Assembly (NCBI RefSeq): GCF_003025035.1
Contig: NZ_PYJN01000013.1
Coordinates: forward strand, 496,001-560,000
Direction of reading: 5' to 3'
DNA from: Rhizobium sp. SEMIA4064
GTDB lineage: Bacteria > Pseudomonadota > Alphaproteobacteria > Rhizobiales > Rhizobiaceae
Length of the DNA stretch: 64,000 nucleotides
The notes beneath the pieces are model-generated. The model ran no database searches. It was given only the letters and a program-made list of their open reading frames with translations, and had not been told where the DNA came from. The translations under genes and the position numbers were made by a program. Shown piece by piece: positions 40,963 through 49,127 of the stretch (position 1 is the stretch's first letter; every line of letters begins with the position of its first letter).

Positions 40963-43236
40963 ATGAAGCAGGACGCGGGGTCGCCGACAACGAGCGACGA
41001 GGCGGTCGTCAAGGTGACGGACCGTCGTGCATCCTTCGCCCTTCCTGGCCTGATCTTGGCCGGCGGCGCGCTTTTGTGCGCGATCGCCACGCTTCTGATG
41101 CTCCTGGGGCTGACACCGGTCGCCCCCACATCATCCGTCGTCTTCACTTCCGTCGTCATCAACGGCCTGTTCGTTCTAGGTCTGATCGCCCTGATCGCGC
41201 GTGAAGTCGCACGCCTTGTGAAAGCCCGCAGCCGCGGCCGCGCGGCGGCGCGCCTGCATATCCGCATCGTCGTTCTCTTTTCTATCGTCGCCATCACCCC
41301 GGCGATCCTCGTGGCCATCGTCGCCAGTTTGACGCTGAATGTCGGCCTCGATCGCTGGTTTGCGCTGCGCACGCAGCAGATCATCAGCTCCTCGCAGAAT
41401 GTCGCTCAGGCCTATCTGATGGAGAATGCCAGCTACCTGCAGGGCCAGACCGTTTCCATGGCGAACGATCTGGAGCGCAATCGCACGCTCTACAGTCTCG
41501 ATCGCACCGGTTTTGCCGATCTGATGACCAGGCAGGCCAAGGGCCGCGGCTTGCTCGGCGCTTTCCTGGTGCGTCGTGACGGCAGCGCGATTGTTCAGGC
41601 CGACATCAAGACCGAGCGTCCGCTGCCGGCAATTCCGAAGGATGCGCTCGAAGCCTCCGCCGACGGCCAGCCGACCCTCATCCCGCCTGGGGTGACCAAT
41701 CTCGTCGGTGCCATCATCAAACTGGACGAGATTCCCGGTTCCTTCCTCTACACTGTCCGGGCCGTCGATCCGCGCGTCATGAACGCCATGCGCATGGTCG
41801 AAGACAACACGGCCGAATACAAGGCGATGGAAGAGGGGCGCATGTCCCTGCAGATCGCCTTTGCGGTGCTCTACATCGGCTTTGCGTTGATCGTGCTTCT
41901 GGCGGCGATCTGGACCGCAATCGCGGTTGCGGACCGCATCGTTCGGCCGATCCGGCTTTTGATCAGCGCCGCCGACAATGTCGCGTCCGGCAACATGAAC
42001 GTGCTGGTGCCGGTGCGCGCGGCCGATGGCGACGTCGGCAGCCTGTCGCGCACCTTCAACAAGATGATCTCGGAGATACGCACGCAGCGTGACGAGATCC
42101 TCGAAGCCAAGGACGAGGTGGATGACCGCCGTCGCTTCATCGAAGCGGTGCTCTCCGGTGTGACCGCGGCCGTGATCGGCGTCGAGCACGACCGGCGCAT
42201 CACCATTGCCAACACATCCGCCGAAGAGCTGCTGACCCTGAAGAGCGATGAACTTGTCGGCAAGAACCTGGCCGATATAGCCCCAGAGGTCGAGCAGGTC
42301 GTGACGGAAGCGACGACCCGGCATCGCAACGACTTCCGCAAGCAGATCAGCCTGGTGCGTGGCGGCACGGTGCGGACGCTGAGCGTTCAGGTGACGCGCG
42401 AGGAGTCGCGCGATTCGAATGAATCCTACGTTATCACGCTCGACGACATCACCGATCTGGTCATTGCCCAGCGCTCGACCGCTTGGGCCGACGTTGCACG
42501 TCGCATCGCCCATGAGATCAAGAACCCGCTGACGCCGATCCAGCTTTCCGCCGAGCGAATCCGCCGCCGCTTCGGCAAGAACATCGCCGAGGCCGATCGT
42601 CCGGTCTTCGATCAATGCACCGACACGATCATCCGCCAGGTGGGCGATATCGGCCGCATGGTCGATGAATTCTCCTCCTTCGCCCGCATGCCGAAGCCGA
42701 CGATGGAACCGAGCGACCTGCGCGACATCCTGCGTGACGCCGTGTTCCTGCGCGAAATGGGCAATAACCACGTCAAGTTCGAACGCGAACTCGGCGAGGA
42801 GCGCCTGGAAGGCATGTTTGACACGCGCATGCTGGGCCAAGCGTTCGGAAATCTTATCAAGAACGCCGTGGAGGCGATCGAAGGCGTGCCGAGCGGCGAG
42901 ACCCGCGAGGAGCCTAAAGTCCTCGTACGTTCATTCCTGGATGCCGAGCGCGACCGCTTTACGGTCGACGTCATCGACAATGGCCGCGGCCTGCCGGTCG
43001 AGAACCGGCACAGCATTCTCGAACCTTACATGACGATGCGCGAGAAGGGGACGGGCCTTGGGCTCGCGATCGTCAAGAAGATCATTGAAGACCATGGCGG
43101 GCAGCTAGAACTGCACGATGCTCCCGCCGATTTCGACCAGGGCAGGGGTGCCATGATCCGCGTGCATTTGCCACGCCGTGAGCAGGCCTCCGTCGCCCCG
43201 ACAGCAAGTGACAAGGAAAGCGTATATGGCATCTGA
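40963..43236 (+). CDS. ntrY: Nitrogen regulation sensor kinase NtrY
   Basis: NtrY is the membrane sensor paired with NtrX. From ATG 40963 it has 757 residues. There are about four membrane helices, a periplasmic region with a HAMP linker after the last helix (RIVRPIRLLISAADNVASG), a PAS domain (about 375-485), the phosphoacceptor His in [11 protein letters not shown] and an HATPase domain ending with KGTGLGLAIVKKI. GGAG at 40950-40953 favours 40963 over the in-frame ATG 40957. The gene overlaps ntrX by 11 bases. Confidence 0.94.
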   Translation: MKQDAGSPTTSDEAVVKVTDRRASFALPGLILAGGALLCAIATLLMLLGLTPVAPTSSVVFTSVVINGLFVLGLIALIAREVARLVKARSRGRAAARLHIRIVVLFSIVAITPAILVAIVASLTLNVGLDRWFALRTQQIISSSQNVAQAYLMENASYLQGQTVSMANDLERNRTLYSLDRTGFADLMTRQAKGRGLLGAFLVRRDGSAIVQADIKTERPLPAIPKDALEASADGQPTLIPPGVTNLVGAIIKLDEIPGSFLYTVRAVDPRVMNAMRMVEDNTAEYKAMEEGRMSLQIAFAVLYIGFALIVLLAAIWTAIAVADRIVRPIRLLISAADNVASGNMNVLVPVRAADGDVGSLSRTFNKMISEIRTQRDEILEAKDEVDDRRRFIEAVLSGVTAAVIGVEHDRRITIANTSAEELLTLKSDELVGKNLADIAPEVEQVVTEATTRHRNDFRKQISLVRGGTVRTLSVQVTREESRDSNESYVITLDDITDLVIAQRSTAWADVARRIAHEIKNPLTPIQLSAERIRRRFGKNIAEADRPVFDQCTDTIIRQVGDIGRMVDEFSSFARMPKPTMEPSDLRDILRDAVFLREMGNNHVKFERELGEERLEGMFDTRMLGQAFGNLIKNAVEAIEGVPSGETREEPKVLVRSFLDAERDRFTVDVIDNGRGLPVENRHSILEPYMTMREKGTGLGLAIVKKIIEDHGGQLELHDAPADFDQGRGAMIRVHLPRREQASVAPTASDKESVYGI

Positions 43237-44590
43237 TATTCTCGTGGTGGATGATGAGGAAGATATTCGCGAAATCGTTTCGGGAATTCTTTCGGATGAA
43301 GGACATGAGACTCGCACCGCGTTCGACAGCGACAGCGCTTTGGCGGCGATCTCCGATCGAGCACCGCGGCTGATCTTCCTCGATATCTGGATGCAGGGCA
43401 GCAAGCTCGACGGCCTGTCGTTGCTGGATGAGATCAAGACGCGCCATCCGGAACTGCCGGTGGTGATGATCTCTGGCCACGGTAACATCGAAACTGCCGT
43501 CTCCGCCATCAAGCGCGGCGCATTCGATTTCATCGAGAAGCCGTTCAAGGCCGACCGGCTGATCTTGATCGCCGAACGGGCGCTGGAAAACTCCAAGCTG
43601 AAGCGCGAGGTCTCCGAGCTGAAGCGCCGCACCGGCGACGCCGTCGAGCTGATCGGCACATCGGTTGCCGTTTCGCAGCTTCGCCAGACCATCGACAAGG
43701 TCTCCCCGACCAACAGTCGCGTGATGATCTTCGGCCCCTCTGGTTCCGGCAAGGAACTTGTGGCCCGCATGATCCACAAGAAGTCGACGCGCGCCAACGG
43801 TCCTTTCGTCGCGCTGAACGCCGCAACAATCACCCCCGAACGGATGGAAATCGCCCTCTTCGGCACCGAAGGGTCGCCGGGCCAGCCGCGCAAGATCGGC
43901 GCTCTGGAAGAGGCGCATCGCGGCATTCTCTATCTCGATGAAGTCGGCGAGATGCCGCGCGAGACGCAGAACAAGATCCTGCGCGTGCTGGTCGATCAGC
44001 AGTTCGAGCGCGTTGGTGGCTCGAAGCGCGTGAAAGTCGATGTGCGCATCATATCGTCGACCGCCTACAATCTGGAAAGCCGGATCGCCGAAAGCCTGTT
44101 CCGCGAAGATCTCTATCACCGCCTCGCTGTGGTGCCTGTGCGTGTGCCGGCGCTCGCCGAGCGGCGCGAGGATATTCCATTCCTCGTCGACCAATTGATG
44201 CGCCAGATTTCCGAGCAGGCTGGCATCCGCTCGCGCCGCATCGGCGACGACGCCATGGCGGTGCTGCAGGCGCATGATTGGCCGGGCAATATCCGCCAGC
44301 TTCGCAACAATATCGAGCGCCTGATGATTCTCGCGCGCACCGATGGCCCGGAGACGCCGATCACCGCGGAGATGCTGCCGACCGATCTCGGCGACATGTT
44401 GCCGAAGGTATCCGCTAAGAACGACTATCACATCATGACGTTGCCGCTGCGCGAAGCCCGCGAAATGTTCGAGCGCGACTATCTGATCGCGCAGATCAAC
44501 CGCTTCGGCGGCAATATTTCGCGCACCGCCGAGTTCGTCGGCATGGAACGCTCCGCGCTGCACCGCAAGCTGAAGTCGCTCGGCGTCTGA
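43226..44590 (+). CDS. ntrX: Response regulator NtrX without the GAFTGA loop
   Basis: The 454-residue regulator has a receiver domain (acceptor Asp53), an AAA+ domain with Walker A FGPSGSGKEL and Walker B LYLDEVGEM, and a C-terminal Fis-type HTH (GNISRTAEFVGMERSALHRKL). Where NtrC has GAFTGA, NtrX reads FGTEGSPGQPRKIGALEEA, so it should not drive sigma-54 open-complex formation. This deletion is a known feature of alphaproteobacterial NtrX. It controls nitrogen and redox-related genes with NtrY. Confidence 0.95.
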   Translation: MASDILVVDDEEDIREIVSGILSDEGHETRTAFDSDSALAAISDRAPRLIFLDIWMQGSKLDGLSLLDEIKTRHPELPVVMISGHGNIETAVSAIKRGAFDFIEKPFKADRLILIAERALENSKLKREVSELKRRTGDAVELIGTSVAVSQLRQTIDKVSPTNSRVMIFGPSGSGKELVARMIHKKSTRANGPFVALNAATITPERMEIALFGTEGSPGQPRKIGALEEAHRGILYLDEVGEMPRETQNKILRVLVDQQFERVGGSKRVKVDVRIISSTAYNLESRIAESLFREDLYHRLAVVPVRVPALAERREDIPFLVDQLMRQISEQAGIRSRRIGDDAMAVLQAHDWPGNIRQLRNNIERLMILARTDGPETPITAEMLPTDLGDMLPKVSAKNDYHIMTLPLREAREMFERDYLIAQINRFGGNISRTAEFVGMERSALHRKLKSLGV

Positions 44591-44664
44591 AATCCTTTGC
44601 GCGGCAGTTCCGATCTGCCCCGCAACCCTCTCATATTCTTATGAAATTCTGATCAGGGTCCGCC

Positions 44665-45528
44665 ATGCCGAGAATAGCTTATGTGAACGGCCGTTACGTC
44701 AACCACAGCGATGCAATGGTCCATGTCGAGGATCGCGGTTATCAATTTGCCGATGGTGTCTACGAGGTCTGCGAGGTCCGTCACGGCTTGATCGTCGATC
44801 TGAGCCGCCATCTCGACCGTCTCAACCGCTCACTCGGCGAACTGCGCATCGCCTGGCCGATGAGCCGCGCGGCGCTGATCCATGTGATTCGCGAGACGCT
44901 GCGCCGCAATCACGTCCGCAACGGCCTGTTCTATCTGCAGGTGACGCGCGGCGTCGCCCGCCGTGATCATGTCTTCCCGGCCGAAGGCACGCCGTCCTCG
45001 ATCGTGGTCACCGCCAAGAGCACCGATCCGTCCGTCATCGCCAAGAAAAATGCCAATGGCATCAAGGCGATCACCGTGCGCGACAATCGATGGGATCGGG
45101 TCGACATCAAGTCTGTCGGGCTTCTGCCGAATGCGCTGGCTCGCCAGCAGGCCAAGGAAGCCGGCGCACAGGAAGCGATCTATATCGATCATAATAGTAT
45201 GGTGAAGGAGGGGGCTGCGACCAACGTCTGGATCGTCGATACGGATGGCAACCTGGTCACACGCCCGGCGGAGCACGGCATCCTGCGCGGCATCACGCGC
45301 ACGACGCTGATGGATGTCGCCGCGAAACTGGAGGTCACCGTTGTCGAGCGTTTCTTCTCCGTCGAGGAGATGATGGCGGCGCGCGAAGTGTTCATTACGG
45401 CCGCCACCAGCATTTGTTTTCCGGTGGTTGCCATCGACGGCCAGACGATCGCCAACGGTCATCCCGGGAGCGTTTCGCAGAAAATTCGCGAAGCCTTTTT
45501 CGACGTTGCGGAAAAGACTGCGATTTGA
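44665..45528 (+). CDS. Class IV PLP aminotransferase, D-amino acid transaminase-like
   Basis: The 287-residue protein has YVNGRYVNHSDAMVHVEDRGYQFADGVYEV at the start, DIKSVGLLPNALARQQAKEAGAQEAIYID (PLP Lys region) and a C-terminal glycine-rich GILRGITRTTLM, typical of D-alanine aminotransferases in class IV. It would convert D-alanine and 2-oxoglutarate to pyruvate and D-glutamate. Branched-chain or aminodeoxychorismate-lyase relatives cannot be fully excluded by sequence alone. It sits between ntrX and hfq, a position known for rhizobial dat genes. Confidence 0.8.
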   Translation: MPRIAYVNGRYVNHSDAMVHVEDRGYQFADGVYEVCEVRHGLIVDLSRHLDRLNRSLGELRIAWPMSRAALIHVIRETLRRNHVRNGLFYLQVTRGVARRDHVFPAEGTPSSIVVTAKSTDPSVIAKKNANGIKAITVRDNRWDRVDIKSVGLLPNALARQQAKEAGAQEAIYIDHNSMVKEGAATNVWIVDTDGNLVTRPAEHGILRGITRTTLMDVAAKLEVTVVERFFSVEEMMAAREVFITAATSICFPVVAIDGQTIANGHPGSVSQKIREAFFDVAEKTAI

Positions 45529-45636
45529 TACCAACATTCGCTGGAGAGGAGAAAGTGAGGGTATCTCCTTTCCGGGGTCTCAGTATATCTTGATATTTCA
45601 CCGGCTTAGGCTGGCAAAAAAGAAAGAAGCGGCGCG

Positions 45637-45879
45637 ATGGCGGAACGTTCTCAAAACTTGCAGGACCTATTTCTCAATACTGTTCGCAAGCAAAAGATTT
45701 CACTCACAATCTTTTTGATCAATGGCGTAAAGCTCACGGGCGTTGTTACGTCCTTCGATAATTTCTGCGTCCTGCTGCGCCGAGACGGCCATTCACAGCT
45801 CGTCTATAAGCATGCGATCTCGACGATCATGCCTGGCCAACCGATGCAGATGTTCGAAAGCGAAGAAGTCGCATCCTAA
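45637..45879 (+). CDS. hfq: RNA chaperone Hfq
   Basis: Hfq is the Sm-like hexamer that anneals small RNAs to mRNAs and, in rhizobia, affects nitrogen fixation and metabolism. The 80-residue product has the Sm1 region [39 protein letters not shown] and the Sm2 motif [10 protein letters not shown], with the short C-terminus usual for alphaproteobacteria. The 108-bp gap upstream probably has its own promoter. hflX follows in the same reading frame. Confidence 0.97.
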   Translation: MAERSQNLQDLFLNTVRKQKISLTIFLINGVKLTGVVTSFDNFCVLLRRDGHSQLVYKHAISTIMPGQPMQMFESEEVAS

Positions 45880-45975
45880 CTAGGATTTGCCGTTATCACG
45901 ACACGCGATACGAAAAACGATTCCATCATCCCGGAAACTGCGAAGCATCGGGATGACACGCATGCTGTCGTCATT

Positions 45976-47289
45976 GTGCCCGTCCTGAAGCAGGCGCGCG
46001 CGTCGCGCTCCGCGCAGGCGGATGGGGCGACGACCATCCGTTCCCCCGAAAGCCGGCTCGAAGAAGCCAAGGGTCTGGCACTCGCCATCGACTTGAACGT
46101 CGTCAATGGCTCGATCGTGCCGATCAGCGATCCGCGTCCGGCGACACTTCTCGGCACCGGCAAGATCGAGGAAATCCGCGCGCTACTCGACGAATTCGAT
46201 GCCGGCTTGGTGATCGTCGATCATCCGCTGACGCCGGTGCAGCAGCGCAATCTCGAGAAGGAATGGAACGCCAAGGTCATCGACCGCACGGGTCTGATTC
46301 TTGAAATCTTCGGCCGCCGCGCCTCCACCAAGGAAGGCACGCTGCAGGTCGATCTTGCGCATTTGAACTACCAGAAGGGCCGGCTGGTTCGAAGCTGGAC
46401 CCACCTTGAGCGCCAGCGCGGCGGTGCGGGCTTCATGGGCGGCCCCGGTGAAACACAGATCGAAGCCGACCGGCGCATGCTGCAGGAGCGGATCATCCGG
46501 CTCGAGCGCGAGCTGGAGCAGGTGGTGCGCACCCGCCAGCTTCACCGTGCCAAGCGCAAGAAGGTGCCGCATCCGATCGTGGCATTGGTGGGCTACACCA
46601 ATGCCGGCAAGTCGACGCTGTTCAACCGGATTACCGGTGCTGGTGTCCTGGCCGAGGACATGCTGTTTGCGACGCTCGATCCGACGCTGCGGCGCATGAA
46701 GCTGCCGCATGGCCGCACCGTGATCCTTTCCGATACCGTCGGCTTCATTTCCGACCTGCCGACCCATCTGGTGGCCGCTTTCCGCGCCACGTTGGAAGAA
46801 GTCCTGGAAGCCGACCTGATCCTGCATGTGCGCGATCTCTCCGATGATGACAATCCGGCGCAGAGCGCCGATGTCATGCGAATCCTCGGCGATCTCGGCA
46901 TCGGCGAGGCGGAAGGGGCGGAGCGCATCCTCGAAGTCTGGAACAAGATCGACCGACTGGAGCCGGAGGCGCATGATGCCATCGTCCAGAAGGCATCGAC
47001 CGCTGAAAACGTCATCGCGGTCTCGGCAAGGAGCGGCGAGGGCGTCGATCGCCTGATGAACGAAATCAGCCGCCGGCTCTCCGGTGTCCTGACCGAGACG
47101 ACGATCACGCTGCCCCTCGACAAGCTGGCATTGTTGCCGTGGCTCTACAATTACGCCATCGTCGATGGCCGCGAAGACAACGAGGACGGCACCGTCACCT
47201 TGGATTTGCGCTTGACCGAGACGGAAGCGGCGGAGTTGGAGCGGCGCATGGGCAATGGTCCGAAGCCGCAGCGCGAGGATTGGGAATAG
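45976..47289 (+). CDS. hflX: Ribosome-associated GTPase HflX
   Basis: HflX is a GTPase that splits stalled or stressed ribosomes. From GTG 45976 it has 437 residues. The N-terminal domain contains KGLALAIDLNVV, the linker FGRRASTKEGTLQVDLAHLNYQKGRL, and the G domain has GYTNAGKST, DTVGFISDLP and NKID. The first beta strand of the family (AVVIVPVL) begins before this GTG, and the frame is open upstream to the hfq stop with sensible codons, but no ATG, GTG or TTG is in frame. An ATC at 45895 has AGGA nine bases before it. The true start is therefore unresolved. Confidence 0.88.
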   Translation: MPVLKQARASRSAQADGATTIRSPESRLEEAKGLALAIDLNVVNGSIVPISDPRPATLLGTGKIEEIRALLDEFDAGLVIVDHPLTPVQQRNLEKEWNAKVIDRTGLILEIFGRRASTKEGTLQVDLAHLNYQKGRLVRSWTHLERQRGGAGFMGGPGETQIEADRRMLQERIIRLERELEQVVRTRQLHRAKRKKVPHPIVALVGYTNAGKSTLFNRITGAGVLAEDMLFATLDPTLRRMKLPHGRTVILSDTVGFISDLPTHLVAAFRATLEEVLEADLILHVRDLSDDDNPAQSADVMRILGDLGIGEAEGAERILEVWNKIDRLEPEAHDAIVQKASTAENVIAVSARSGEGVDRLMNEISRRLSGVLTETTITLPLDKLALLPWLYNYAIVDGREDNEDGTVTLDLRLTETEAAELERRMGNGPKPQREDWE

Positions 47290-47294
47290 ACGTC

Positions 47295-47389
47295 CTAGAG
47301 TGGTTCAACTTTTCACAGAAGAACCGCTCTATCCCTTTGTTTTTTCCGCAATTCCGGACGGAAAACCGCTTCGCGCTGGATTTGCTCTA
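47295..47389. repeat. Rhizobial intergenic repeat (copy 3, best preserved)
   Basis: AGAGTGGTTC (47297-47306) and GAACCGCTCT (47321-47330) make a hairpin. CGCAATTCC and ACGGAAAACCGCTTCG follow, and the element ends in TTGCTCTA at 47382-47389. The mazG stop codon lies in this last motif. It closely resembles a repeat I know from Rhizobium intergenic regions. Confidence 0.6.
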
Positions 47390-48223
47390 TTCAGCGAGCT
47401 GACGCTCGATCGCCTTCGCCGCCTGCCAGATATCTTCCATCCGCTCCAGAGAAGCGCCGTCGAGAGTTTCCCCTTCGGCGGCGAGTGTCGTTTCGATGTG
47501 ATTGAAACGGCGGCGGAATTTCGTGTTCGTGCCCCGCAATGCCTGCTCGGGCTCCGCGTTCACATGCCGGCCGATGTTGACGACGGCGAAGATCAGGTCG
47601 CCCAGTTCGTCGCTGACCTTGGCCTTGTCGCCGCTTGCAAGTGCCACCCGCAATTCGTCGATTTCCTCCTCGATCTTGTCGAGGATCGGCTCGGGCGCTG
47701 ACCAGTCGAAGCCGACCTTGGCGGCGCGTTCTTGCAATTTCAGCGCCTCGGTCAAAGCGGGGAATGTGCGTTGCACCGAACCGAGAAAACCGGTTTTGAA
47801 ATCCTCGGAGATTCCCCGGCGTGCCCGGCGCTCGGCGCGCTCGCGCTTCTCTTGCGCCTTGATCTCTTCCCACTGCACTTTCACCGCGTCGGGCGTATCG
47901 GCGCCGGAGACAGCGAAGACATGCGGATGCCTGCGGATCATCTTGCGGGTAATGGCTTCCACTACATCGCCGAAGGAGAATTCGCCCGCTTCCTCAGCCA
48001 TGCGAGCATGGAAAACGACCTGCAGCAGGAGATCGCCGAGCTCTTCGCAAAGATCGTCCATATCCCTGCGTTCGATCGCATCGGAAACCTCGTAGGCTTC
48101 CTCGATCGTATAGGGCTTGATGGTCTCGAAGGTCTGGACGATGTCCCACGGGCAACCGGTCTCGGGGTTGCGCAGTGCCGCCATGATTTCGATCAGGCGG
48201 GATATGTCTCGCGATGCTTCCAT
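47387..48223 (-). CDS. mazG: Nucleoside triphosphate pyrophosphohydrolase MazG
   Basis: MazG hydrolyses non-canonical and canonical NTPs to NMP and pyrophosphate. The 278-residue protein has two MazG domains: the first (about 15-115) with EEAYEVSDAI and EELGDLLLQVVFHARMAEE (metal-binding acidic residues), the second (about 170-265) with EEIDELRVALASGDKAKVSDELGDLIFAVVN. The usual two-domain length is kept. It is convergent with hflX, and its stop lies in the intergenic repeat. The gene that follows on the same strand is a deaminase. Confidence 0.94.
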   Translation of the reverse strand: MEASRDISRLIEIMAALRNPETGCPWDIVQTFETIKPYTIEEAYEVSDAIERRDMDDLCEELGDLLLQVVFHARMAEEAGEFSFGDVVEAITRKMIRRHPHVFAVSGADTPDAVKVQWEEIKAQEKRERAERRARRGISEDFKTGFLGSVQRTFPALTEALKLQERAAKVGFDWSAPEPILDKIEEEIDELRVALASGDKAKVSDELGDLIFAVVNIGRHVNAEPEQALRGTNTKFRRRFNHIETTLAAEGETLDGASLERMEDIWQAAKAIERQLAE

Positions 48224-48248
48224 CGTGGCCTCTATGGTCTTGTCTATT

Positions 48249-48845
48249 TCAGTTTAGTGGAATGTCGTTGTCGCTCTTGGTCGCCTGGTAGCGATTGGAG
48301 AGCGCGGCATAGGCGGCCTTGATGCGCGCCGTCTGTTCCTTGAGCGCCGCCTTCAGCGGGTCCGCTTCCGTTTCGACGAGATCGGCGACCGCAAAGCTGT
48401 TCCAGAAGGCGTTCTGCCGGCGATAGCCGCCCGGTTCCAGCCCGAAGACCTCTTTCAGGATTTTCAGGTCATGCGGGATCGCGAAAGCGTCGCGGGAATC
48501 CTCATGGCTGAAGAAATAGTAGAAATTATCGAAGCCGGCCCAGGTGATGGCCGACATGCACATGGTGCAGGGCTCGTGCGTGGAGAGGAAGATCAGCTCC
48601 TTGGTCGCAGGCTTCTCGCCGAGTTCGTAGAAGCGCTTCAACGCATGTACTTCGCCATGCCAAAGCGGATTTTCGAGCTCGTTGTTCGTTTCGGCAATGA
48701 CCAGCGACAAGTCGGATTTACGCAGGATCGCCGCGCCGAAAACCTTGTTTCCGGCGGCAACGCCCCTTTGCGTCAGCGGCAGGATATCGTGTTCCATGAC
48801 ATCGAGGAGGCGGGCGGCGATGGTGTTGGCGGACAAACGGAACAC
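48249..48845 (-). CDS. Nucleoside/cytosine deaminase-like zinc enzyme
   Basis: The 198-residue protein has the zinc-binding pair of the cytidine deaminase superfamily: HGEVHAL (His, Glu) and PCTMC (two Cys). The HGE form, rather than HAE, resembles yeast cytosine deaminase and some guanine deaminases more than TadA. The substrate is not determined. It is upstream of mazG on the same strand (26-bp spacing), so a nucleotide-cleaning role is a reasonable inference. The start at 48845 lies at the edge of the divergent cysG region. Confidence 0.72.
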   Translation of the reverse strand: MFRLSANTIAARLLDVMEHDILPLTQRGVAAGNKVFGAAILRKSDLSLVIAETNNELENPLWHGEVHALKRFYELGEKPATKELIFLSTHEPCTMCMSAITWAGFDNFYYFFSHEDSRDAFAIPHDLKILKEVFGLEPGGYRRQNAFWNSFAVADLVETEADPLKAALKEQTARIKAAYAALSNRYQATKSDNDIPLN

Positions 48846-49007
48846 TCCGAGATATTTTCTTCATCTTAACGGCATTGCCGGCACGGCGGAATGCGCAAAT
48901 GACGTATGGACTCCATTTGCCACAGGCAATAGGAATGTCCTTGATAGCAAGAAGTCCTAAAAGTCTATGGATTTCCTGTATTTATGCTATTCTGACTGAC
49001 TGGTGAG

Positions 49008-49039
49008 TTTTGCTCAAATCGGAGAGATGTCGAGCAAAA
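49008..49039 (+). promoter_or_regulatory. 8-bp inverted repeat in the cysG leader
   Basis: TTTTGCTC (49008-49015) and GAGCAAAA (49032-49039) are perfect inverted repeats 16 bases apart, about 90 bp upstream of cysG. They may be an operator or a leader hairpin. The rest of the 282-bp deaminase-cysG gap shows no gene. Confidence 0.4.
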
Positions 49040-49127
49040 GAATACGGACTCGGCGGAGCATTAGAATTTCTGTTTCTTCAATCTCCTGGCCGGTAAGGTG
49101 ATATTCGGGCAATCTCGAAGTGGAATA

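Noticed and set aside
41176..42840. 554-codon minus-strand frame opposite ntrY
   Set aside because: NtrY is firmly supported by HAMP, His and HATPase motifs on the plus strand.
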